Shown here: piece by piece, positions 55,191 through 64,000 of the stretch
Layout: each line of letters starts with the position of its first letter
How positions within the stretch are numbered: the stretch's first letter is position 1
From: Trachythela sp. YZ-2020
Lineage: Eukaryota; Cnidaria; Anthozoa; Malacalcyonacea; Clavulariidae
Assembly (NCBI GenBank): GCA_016169945.1
Contig: JADLSH010000079.1
Location: 124,001-188,000 of the forward strand
DNA: 64,000 nt
Direction: 5' to 3'
Translations under genes and position numbers: made by a program
Notes under the pieces: generated by a model
The model's input: only the letters and a program-made list of their open reading frames with translations
Told to the model about the DNA's origin: nothing
Databases searched by the model: none

Positions 55191-55354
55191 ACCTCTACTG
55201 GGATAATTTTGCACCTCCCCTGAGAATTTTTGGACCACCCCTGGAAATTTATACACCACCCCTTGTTAATAACAGTGAAATGATGGACTTTGGTCAAAAT
55301 TTCATGTTGAATAATAACAGAAATATTCATGCATAAATATATATTATATATACG

Positions 55355-55445
55355 GCGGTTGACTGTTGTGTAAAAACCTGAAAAATACAATGAGAACTTC
55401 GACGTTTCGAGCGAAGGCCCTTCCGTCTGGAAGTTAGTAGCATGG
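55355..55445 (-). repeat. hammerhead-like Penelope terminal-repeat fragment
   Basis: Reverse-complement relative of the piece at 13.43-13.57 kb. The minus strand gives CCAGACGGAAGGGCC, then CGCTCGAAACGTCGAAG, with GCGGTTGACTGTTGTG at the outer end. The CUGANGA core is mutated (CAGACGG), so activity is doubtful. Confidence 0.6.
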
Positions 55446-55449
55446 GTCG

Positions 55450-56350
55450 GGGGGAAAACATGTGCTTTTGTAGTGAATACAAAAGCGATCACGTGAAAAA
55501 AATAAACCAATCAGATGGATTTAATCAAAACAAACTATAAACAAAATATGGAAATCACATCACAAAATATATTAGCATATAAGTGGCTGCGAACAAAGAT
55601 AACAAAGCAAGAAAGACAGAAAACAAGGATGTGACTATATTGATTAATTTAAAAGTTCATTAATTCACACCAACGAACATAATTATGAAAGATAAACTGT
55701 CTTGATCAGCTTCCAAATTTTCATTACGATAGTAGCGACACCACTCAAGTCTGTCAATCCTGTCCCTAATAATTTTAGTAGTTAGGGCTAAGAGTTTTAG
55801 GCTTTTAGCACTGATAGCCTGTGGCGTAGGCAGCTCGCCGATTTGGTCCTGCTATGCAAATTTCAAATCATTATCAAAATTCATTTGTTTAGAAATTAGT
55901 TGTTTTCACCGTCAATGAACACGAACAAATAAATCAGGGGAGGATCTAGGAATTTTCGTACGTTCGGGACTAAATCGGTGGGCTGGCTATGCTACTGCTG
56001 ACAGCACTGTGTGCAGTGTACGTAATTTCTAAAAACGAAAGGCAGTATGACATGAACTCTCATGCGAGTACTCAATGTAACTGAAAGTCGGAGAACAAGT
56101 TTCTGCTCAATTTCCAATTAGTGATATAATTTTTTTTTTCTTATACAAGGTGGTCATTAGAATGTGTATGCATATTTTGTTTACTGAATTGTGCTGCCAT
56201 TCAACTTATTGAAGCAGCGTACGTAATTTGTCCATTGACTTGGGGGGGGGGGGGGGGTTGAGAGGTCGGTCTGAATTTACGAGTCGCCCTCATTTCGAAA
56301 CTTCATCCCCTGAGCCTACACTATATATTTGTACAACAATTGTGCTGTAA
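55450..56350. other. spacer, no gene recognised
   Basis: Non-coding, with a poly-G run near 56242-56258. Confidence 0.4.
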
Positions 56351-56453
56351 TATATCATACACGAGAAGGAGTTTATTATAGTGATTTGAAACACCGAAAA
56401 TTGTGTTGGGGTGTTTTTAAATACCTATAATAAACGACTTCGAGTGTGTGATG
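56351..56453. mobile_element. hairpin MITE, copy 1
   Basis: Inverted arms TATCATACACGAGAAGGAGT-TTATTA and TAATAAACGACTTCGAGTGT-GTGATGA enclose GTGATTTGAAACACCGAAAA and GGGGTGTTTTTAAATA. The same element occurs at 61906-62011. Confidence 0.75.
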
Positions 56454-56459
56454 ATTTGT

Positions 56460-59400
56460 GTGGGTGATGATTTCGTTTGTGTTTTGCTCATGAATTATAT
56501 TAATAAAAATTAGAAATTACTTTCCAACCAGTGGAAACTGTTTTAAATATTTAGGTGATAAATTAAAGTAGATTTTATACCGTGAATAATGGAACTTATG
56601 TTCTCAAGACTTCGAGTCTTTTGTCAGCAGGTCGTTAAGATCTAGAGTCTTTCGGCTCCCAGTGGAAACTGTTTTAGAATGAGGCTAATATAATTCAATA
56701 TTTAACTGTGTCAATGCTTTGAGTTATTCAAGACATTTACAGTCTGAAGCCCACTAATCTGTTGAAAATTTACTTTATCAACGGCAAATTTATATAAACA
56801 TTGAATCGTTGTTTTATGGTATAAATTGCACGGTTTTAGTATATAGTGTACTTTAATTTCGTGTGAAGCTGTAAAAATGCTATGTTTATTTTACTATACT
56901 CAGCCTGGCACTGAAAATTACATCAGAAGACCAAAACAAATGCTTTCTAGCTAGAGCTGTAAAGACGCTCTCCTTTTCGAATTTTCGTGTTTATATAAAC
57001 GTTTTTGTACTTAAATACTTAAATACTGGAGTTCTTGTCTTCGCATTTCAAGCTCAAGCCGCCAGAATGTGATAATATTATCAATAATGTTTTGCAGCCT
57101 TCGGGCTTTGCAGGATGTTTGCAGATATTCGCACAAGTGAAAATTATAAGTTTACTGGTATATATATTTATTACAAAAGTACTAACCTGGTAAACGCGAA
57201 GAATTGCATATACCGTATTGACCGCACTGATATACCCATATTATTGCAGCCATATATCTGTCTTGCATTTCAGTGTGATTCTATAACACGTCACGGCCCG
57301 CGCCTCCAAAATCGCGCGTGTTCCACGACGGCACTGATTACTAGAACGTGGGAGGACCCAGGCTTTAATATACCTGATTTCAATGATGTGACTTTCATTA
57401 GATTTTCTCTTGGATTATCCATATTACCTTCACATGTTGACATGTCATTTCGAGGATTGCGTACTGACGCGACACAATGGTAAATATACAGAGAGATTCG
57501 GATAAGAAAGCGCGATAAATAAACAAAAAAAGTCAGTCGTTCAAATAGATGCACATATAAAACAGCTATAAAAACATACATTCAAAAACACGAAGTTTTC
57601 GGGGTGAAAAGGGCAATATAAATTGACAATATTTTAAAGTACAGCAGAAATACTCCATTCTATTAATTTTCTCCGTCATATGTAAAATTACCTCCGGCAG
57701 ATAACAAAGCCACTTTTCTCACACCCGAAACATAGGCAAATACCATGCGATCATCTCTAAACTGCGATCAATTAACCAAAACATGACACAAATCGTTAAA
57801 TTACATTCATAGGTAAAATAATTATAAAAACATACCTTTAAAAATACGATATTTTTAGCGGAAAAATGGCAACATAAATCCACAATTTTTCATGAAATGT
57901 TTGTCGAAAATTCCAATTTTTAATGATAATGAACGCAATGCATTGTGGTTTATCTCACCATTCCTCCTTTGATCTCAACTAAACAATATCAACTCTCATG
58001 AAATCTTCTAGTATTATATTTAAATAAGTATAGTTTTTTGAACATATGACAAAAATATTTCGGAAATTATAGCCTTTCTAAGATGTATAAAGAAATGCGA
58101 TGTATAATTAGCACTTGACCTGGGATAGTACATAGTCATTTTCTTGTAATATATTATACCTAGACACATTTCACTCTGCAATGACCACCCCTAAGAGTGA
58201 CCACTCCTAACACGATAAGCACTTCAAAAAGTCTGTGCTTTCATCGTTCTGGACATTGAGCTATGTCGATAGCGCTGTTTCTGGGTGTGGTCATTTTCAG
58301 GTATTTCGCCCACGATACGCGTATATATATTGGCACATATGCCATGTTGTCCATCATAGTAATGTTACTCTAAAACAGTTGAGATGATTCACGCCTGTCA
58401 TTTTTGCAAGCGAAATTTCACTCTTGAAATGTCCCAATTTTTTTCGCTACGGCGTTGGTGATTTCGGGAGCCTGGGAACAAATTTGACGAGTGAAAAATT
58501 CCTCAGATTCCTTAATCTTTGCTTGCACGGGTTTTCGTTAAGGGTCATATGGAGGTACTAGGAAGACAGAGGGTCTCTCGAGGTTCAATTTGATACCAAT
58601 ATTGCCATGGTTACGAGTAATATTTTGCCGCTGCCAGGCTTCTTTTTCCAGGCTTTTGAGCGAAATGGTGTCTTTCGATAGAAGTTGTAAAAATGCAACA
58701 ACTTCGGCTACAATAGGATCTTTGGTTGAAGCTTTTTTTGTTTTTATTTTTTATTCAAATTCAAGAGAAAGGTGTTAATTGAAGTTTGTATGCTTTTTTT
58801 TATTTTTGTCCTATGAAAAGAAATAATGTGCCATGTTCGAACGAAAGAAATCACAAACGTTTCAATATGGGCGAATATACGAAGAAAGGCTAGGTTGGTT
58901 GGCAAAGAGGGGAAGTGCTTTAAAGGCATAAAAAACCAGACGCGACGGTAAGAAACGTTTGTATGCTTATATGGCTTGTCGTACAGATTCTTATTGCGTA
59001 TAATCTTTGTAGTCATTCATTATTTCATGATTTAAACTGAGCCCTTCTTCATCCCGGGACTTCAGGTTCAATGTGGATGAATGCCTGTATGATGGTTCTT
59101 AGCGTTATAATTATTGTCAGTTATTATCTTATTTTGGCCTTATTTAAGATCACATTCACAGTTAATGTATTAATACGGATAATTGCAAATAGAATTATGT
59201 GCATGATCAGTTAATGCAAACAATTTGATTCAATATAGCCTGTGAAAGCATATCATTTAATATACAAGGAAGAAGTATGTAAAATGAAGCTCCTGAAAAT
59301 GATGTGTATGTTTATTTTCTTGGTTTTATATATTCTAGCAATTTTTAAACTTGTATATAATGTTTACCTTAAATAACTTATCTAAGCTCATTGTATTTCT

Positions 59401-59510
59401 TTGTCAAAGATGAATATTAAAGAATATTATTGCTATTAATTGTGTTCATTAAGGAGACATCGATTATTGTCTAAATGCAAGTTTGTCACTGGACTTTTGG
59501 CCTAATATGT
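56460..59510. other. 3-kb spacer, no gene recognised
   Basis: AT-rich. The open frame at 57115-57483 (about 122 codons, plus strand) ends SFRGLRTDATQW but has no recognisable domain and no splice context, so I leave it uncalled. Confidence 0.4.
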
Positions 59511-59514
59511 GTTA

Positions 59515-59706
59515 AATATGCTGTCAACCAAATGTCGTTTAAATGCCCTGTGGACCGAATAATATGAATTAAATGTCCTGTCGACAGAATGTCAGTTAAA
59601 TGTACTGTCGACCAAATGTTGGTTAAATGCCCGGTCGACTGAATAATGTCAATTAAATATCCTGTCTACAGAATGTCAGTTAAATGTACAATCGACCAAA
59701 TGTTGG
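59515..59706. repeat. minisatellite of about 28-bp units
   Basis: Seven or so units of the form TTAAATGTCCTGTCGAC-GAATGTCAG, alternating between AGAATGTCAG, CAAATGTTGG and TGAATAATGTCA variants. Confidence 0.85.
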
Positions 59707-59819
59707 TTAACCCATTAAAGCGCATGGATCTCCCCTTGAAAAGTAAAATAGCCTGGCATTAGACAAACTAAAATAAAAGAGTAAGGCATACTAGGGCACA
59801 CTGCGCCTTAATGAGTTAA
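59707..59819. mobile_element. 113-bp TTAA MITE
   Basis: Ends TTAACCCATTAAAGCGCA and TGCGCCTTAATGAGTTAA. The interior AAGTAAAATAGCCTGGCATT and AGACAAACTAAAATA is related to the repeats at 8.0-8.2 and 16.2 kb. It lies at the edge of the minisatellite. Confidence 0.8.
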
Positions 59820-59824
59820 ATGTC

Positions 59825-60445
59825 TTGTTGACGCAGAGCAGCGTGGAAAAGGTGAAATTTACAGGATATTGGCAATTATCCGGCAATTTGTAGCCAATCA
59901 GGAACAAGAATGCAGTTTGAATATACAATGATTACTATAATGTGGAACATCGCACACTATAGCTACAAAATCGCACTGCTAGAATTCTGACGTTTTCAAG
60001 ATACGAACTATCTCTTTGTTAAACTTCGATCCCAACCCCAAGGTGGTAATAGTGTCACTATTGAGACCCTGAAGGAAAACTCGCTATTCCTCTGCCCTGT
60101 ACTGATTACCTAACAACAGTTTCAGCTATATTCCTTTGGAATAGTATGGCCGCGGGGCTGTATAAAGCAAATTATCTCAGTAGTCCTTGGCCAGGCTGTA
60201 AAGTTCCTTTGTACCAATCATTGAATGACTCATTTTAGCATGATATACGGTATTCATTGAAAGCAGGCTTAACAAATACATAATTAGTTGAATTACTATT
60301 CTATTAAATTATAAATAATGTAGTTGTACTTTTTATCCATTTTCTGTATCATATACTTTCCTATTTGTATTTATACTCCTGATGAATCTACCGTGTCAAA
60401 ATAAAGATTGTGTTTTCTATGTTTTATTCTAAAGGCAGAGATAGC
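59825..60445. other. spacer, no gene recognised
   Basis: Non-coding as far as I can see. Confidence 0.4.
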
Positions 60446-60449
60446 ACCA

Positions 60450-60860
60450 GTGATCAGACAGAAGCCGAAATAGAAACATAGAGATATAAGTATAGACAGG
60501 GGAAAAGGCAGATACATAGACGCAGATAGGGGTAGGGATATGAATATAGAGATATAGGCTAACGCAGAGATAGAGACAGGGCCAGATATAGAAATAGAGA
60601 CCAAGATAGAGACAGATATAGAGACAGATATAGAGACAGGGGCAGAGATAGAAATAGAGACCGAGATAGAGACCGAGATAGAGACAGATATAGAGACAGG
60701 GGCAGAGATGGAAATAGAGACAGAGATAGAGCAAGAGACAGAGATAGAGACAGAGATAGAGACAGCTATAGCAATAGAGATGGAGATAGAGATAGAAACA
60801 AAGGCAGAGATAGAGATAGGAATAGCGATAGAAATATAGATATAAGATAAAATAGGGAGA
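60450..60860. repeat. AGAGATAGAGACAG simple repeat
   Basis: About 400 bp of degenerate 6-bp units (GAGATA, GAGACA, GATATA). Long minus-strand frames across it are only repeated Ile-Ser-Val and are not genes. Confidence 0.95.
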
Positions 60861-60910
60861 TAGAAATTATAGATAACTGTCTGACACATGTATTAACAAG
60901 CATTAATCAG

Positions 60911-62863
60911 CAATCGTATTACTTTGATTCCACACCAGAAGGCGCTGAAGAAAGCTACAAGAGGGCCATTCCGCTTGCAGAAAGATATGCCTTCGACAAC
61001 GACTTTGACAAGTGTATGATTCAAAAATGGATTGTAGCCGGTGTTCTCAAAAACTCACCAACCGACGACTGCAGCTCACCAAAGCATTCTAGACTGTGTT
61101 ATGGTCTTCGCAGTGATCGTCCAGCTGATGCTCAGTTCATCTCATGTTACAACATTGAGACCTTAATACCTGAATTTACTGCCTACCTCGTTCCATACAC
61201 TGGGATTTCAGGCAAAACAAAACGACCGAACTGGGAAGAGGAGAAGGGATCATATGGTAGGTATATCAAACGCACCAGTTTTCGCTGTTTTATTATAATT
61301 GATGCCGCATCTTAATTTCATATTTTTTTCTTATTTAGCTATATTTAAATTTGGGGCAATATGGCTATATCTTAGTTTTGTAGGGAGATTAATTTAGGAA
61401 ACAACGGTGTTTGCATAGTGGAATAAAAAAGAATATAACACGGTGGTGACCGGGCTCTACCGATTGGCGCGTTTCTCGTATGTCACTCGCGAGCGTGACG
61501 TACGAGAAAAACGTCATTTGGTACTCGGATGTAGTGTAATATGGATACTACGATTAATTTAGTTTCTAGTAAAATACGCTTATGCATATAATAAGTTGAT
61601 TTATTTTACAGAAGCGAGTGGTTTACTAGCAAATATACATTAAAGTTTTTCGATATCCTCACTAGTGAAGATACCGATCACGTAACTTATCCGTGTTGTT
61701 TGTATATAATGAAAAGAACATTAGATGGTGACGTGAATATATAAATTTTATCCTTTCCTGGTGAAAACAATATTTCTTCCATCACTCAAAGATCTCTCTC
61801 GAATTCGTGGATAAAATCGTGATTACAAATATGTTTGGATGGAACATTACAGCGATTTTTTAAGCAATACCTGAGTTGAGACACTTCATAAATTATTTTC
61901 AAATAATATATCATACACGAGAAGGAGTTTATTAGAGTGATTTGGAACACCGAAAACATACTTTGAGGTGTTTTTAAATCGCTATAATAAACGACTTCGA
62001 GTGTATGATATAGCATCTCGAACAAACCAGTATTTAAAGAGAAAGTCAAACTAACTTTCAGTGACGGCGCTAACCTCTAAACTATAAAAGCCTTGTTGAA
62101 TCAATACTTTTCCACCACACGTTTCCAAAACTTCTCCCAAATTTGTACATTGCTATTGTTGGCATGTGAGATAATTTTTCCAGAAAAAATCTAACGAGTC
62201 TTGTTTTGAAAATAGACCCATGTCCATAAATGGAAATGTTGCCAGTAGAAACCGTCAATACCTGAATCTCGGAGGGTATGAAGGGCCAGCTTTCCTGTCT
62301 TATACTATTATGCATGCCCTCCCAACTCTTTATTCTTCCTACCCGTTGCCAACTACATTATCTACAGTAAGAGCACTGGACTGGTAAGTAAAGTAAGTAA
62401 AGCTGTGTTACTAACAAACTTGGTCAAGATGATCTGACGTTTCAGCAGAAACACAATTTTACCTTACTACTTGCTTAGCTGCTCAATTTTGTTGTACTTC
62501 AGGGATTTTCTTTTCAATTTCAACGTCACAGTATCAAATTATGGCATAGTTTGCCCGAATCCTACCGAGTCGAACTTCTCATTGATTCAACTATGTTTTT
62601 TAGCTCCAAATCCTCAGGCACAAGTGGGAGACTGTAGTAAGCCCCAGGCTGCGAGCGGTGACTTCTTTTGTTCAAGAGGTCACCTGACTCCAAATGGAGC
62701 TTTCGATACCCAAGATAGACGTGATCTTACATTCATTATGACCAACGTTGCTCCACAATGGCAAACATTCAATGCAGGCAATTGGGCTTCAGTGGAGAAT
62801 GCTGTCAAAAACTATGTTGATGCGGTTAAGCATGGAGTTTATGTTTTTACAGGAACAGGCAAG
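60911..62863 (+). CDS. DNA/RNA non-specific endonuclease, secreted type, partial model
   Basis: Two exons join in phase 1: 60911-61256 (donor GTAGGT) and 62604-about 62863 (acceptor TTTTTTAG). Exon 1 reads YYFDSTPEGAEESYKRAIPL, a cysteine-containing segment and SCYNIETLIPEFTAYLVPYT, the substrate-binding start of the NUC1 fold. Exon 2 carries CSRGHLTPNGAF, the (D/S)RGH catalytic motif with the general-base His, and NVAPQWQTFNAGNW, the metal-binding Asn region. It would cleave DNA or RNA with Mg2+, probably outside the cell (extracellular digestion or defence), given several cysteines. The last donor may be a non-canonical GC site (ACAG|GCAAGT at 62859); the GT alternative lies at about 62863. 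The signal-peptide exon and the C-terminus are not identified. Confidence 0.7.
61260..62603. other. intron of the nuclease gene
   Basis: Non-coding, with the second hairpin MITE inside and a palindromic stretch around 61483-61506 (CTCGCGAGCGTGACGTACGAG). Confidence 0.6.
61906..62011. mobile_element. hairpin MITE, copy 2
   Basis: Same element as at 56351-56453, with arms ATCATACACGAGAAGGAG and TCGAGTGTATGAT, and TGTTTTTAAATCGCTATAAT in the second arm. It sits in the intron of the nuclease gene. Confidence 0.75.
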
Positions 62864-62962
62864 TATATAACTTTGTTTCCATTCTTCCTTCTCCTAGGAC
62901 TTCGCTTTCCTTCCTTTCACTGCAAGTTCCTGTGTGGCGTCACACCGTAACAAAACCACACA

Positions 62963-63183
62963 ATACCCTAAACCTGAGGTAGTGGATGTGGTGCCTCCTC
63001 CTAAGATTGGTTCATATCCTAAGTCTCAATGGCTTCCTCGTGCATGGTGAAACAATGTCTCGTTGACTGATATTCATTATTACATATATTTACGTTTGTT
63101 TGAATGGAAAAATATGCATGGGCGACGTGGAAGACCTGGTGCTAGGCAAAGAAGCAACAGATACGCTGTTAGGCATGGCCAAT
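62963..63183 (+). pseudogene. coding-like remnant with one internal stop
   Basis: One plus-strand frame reads PKPEVVDVVPPPKIGSYPKS, WLPRAW, a TGA stop, then NNVSLTDIHYYIYLRLFEWK and GRRGRPGARQRSNRYAVRHG before a TAA. Composition and continuity across the single stop look protein-like (basic, Pro-rich start). I do not recognise the family. It may be part of another dispersed element. Confidence 0.3.
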
Positions 63184-64000
63184 AAGCATTTGCCAATTGG
63201 TAAACTAACGTTTTAAATATCGCAACAGGTGTAAAAACTAAATTTTAACGTTTATAAAAGGCATTTTTCAAAACCATGTGAGAGACTGAAGTCGAATTTA
63301 TCTGGGGAAAATACTATAACGACAGATGCAGTTTCAGTTTGAAAACATTCAAATTTGAAAATGACATTATTATTCAGAAACGCTTGAAAACAACACTGTG
63401 CACATATTTTTTGCTAGGCTAAGCATGATTTGTAGTCGGGACAAAGTATAGGATCAGGAACAGTTAAGAAGGAAATGTGTGGCTCCGCTAGCCTCTGTAT
63501 AGCCTCCAAGTTATGTAAACCAATAATGCGCGATTGAGGAGACCAAACTTGCTAGCAGAACAGAAGAGCACAAAATAATGATCATTACAGTAACATTATT
63601 TGATCAGGTCCTGTCACTCCTATGTAAACATCCAGCATCTACGTAAAAACCCAGGGTGCTGTTGCCTTGGGTCACAGTTTGAGAATATAAGTAAAATTAT
63701 GTAGGTTTGTTAGCGAGTATGGGATCTCAACGGTGCAAATTCCTGACTGGATTTAAACACTCATGTGTTTGAACAACTAATGACAAAAAATTCCAGACAC
63801 TGCTTTGTTCTCAATGAAAAAATAATTAAATATAAATAGGAATTAAAAAAATATTTGTAAGAAAGCCTCGGAATAAAGCATTGTTTTATTTATAGCATAC
63901 TTCGGGTAAGTTAAGTGAGTATATGAGGGCTCTGCAATTAGCACCATTTTCACCGACATGGACTGCTGTAGTTTTACATCATTTTCTCATTCTTTAGCGG
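63184..64000. other. spacer, no gene recognised
   Basis: Non-coding as far as I can see. Any further nuclease exons would be expected here or beyond, but none was identified. Confidence 0.35.

Noticed and set aside
57115..57483. 122-codon plus-strand ORF
   Set aside because: No recognisable domain, no splice signals and no repeat family known to me. Length alone is not enough.
60371..60889. 172-codon minus-strand ORF rich in Ile-Ser-Val
   Set aside because: It lies wholly in the AGAGATAGAGACAG simple repeat. The protein is an artefact of the period.

Overview
The window looks like a transposon-dense stretch of a metazoan nuclear genome, most likely a cnidarian (anthozoan or hydrozoan). The reasons are the AT-rich spliced genes with GT-AG introns, Penelope-like, L2/CR1-like and CACTA-like elements, MITEs beginning TTAACCCATTAA, a P2X7-type zinc-binding C-terminus, and many copies of protein families I associate with cnidarian genomes. 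No search was run, so the assignment rests on pattern recognition. There are few ordinary host genes: a secreted cysteine-rich peptide (23.9-24.8 kb), a lone signal-peptide exon (40.8 kb) and a DNA/RNA non-specific nuclease (60.9-62.9 kb). Most other coding sequence belongs, or probably belongs, to mobile elements.

Layout. 0.26-3.1 kb: a two-exon SAP/zinc-binding protein of unknown role, with one frameshift. 3.8-7.8 kb: a basic coiled-coil plus protein-kinase gene whose intron holds a 5'-truncated L2/CR1-type LINE (about 4.2-6.6 kb). 7.9-8.9 kb: tandem repeats. 10.875-21.200 kb: a 10.3-kb element with CACTG ends, subterminal GGAGTAAA arrays, a TNP2/plavaka-like transposase gene (+) and a divergent SAMD3-like gene (-), plus a small basic protein gene and a duplicated last exon. 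26.4-28.8 kb: a decayed Penelope-like element (minus strand). 28.84-32.83 kb: an intact 1,180-codon non-LTR retrotransposon ORF inserted in that element and flanked by 558-bp direct repeats. 33.6-37.7 kb: relics of a cut-and-paste transposase and a P2X7-like zinc-binding gene.

42.5-43.3 kb: two foldback elements with tRNA-like cores. 44.517-48.847 kb: a complete TTAA-flanked DNA transposon whose single three-exon gene joins a Mutator-like transposase domain to a DEDDh (TREX/epsilon-type) exonuclease. 49.6-54 kb: Penelope-like fragments on both strands, and between them a 1.9-kb tandem array of seven 281-282-bp units, each carrying a complete type I hammerhead ribozyme. 55-64 kb: MITEs, minisatellites and the nuclease gene.

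The two most striking systems are the hammerhead-ribozyme satellite (retrozyme-like) and the transposase-exonuclease TTAA element. Several reading frames (near 1.6, 5.0, 7.07, 12.6, 34.8 and 46.87 kb) are broken by what look like single-base indels. That fits either decay of multicopy elements or residual sequencing error, and it affects how intact each gene should be considered.
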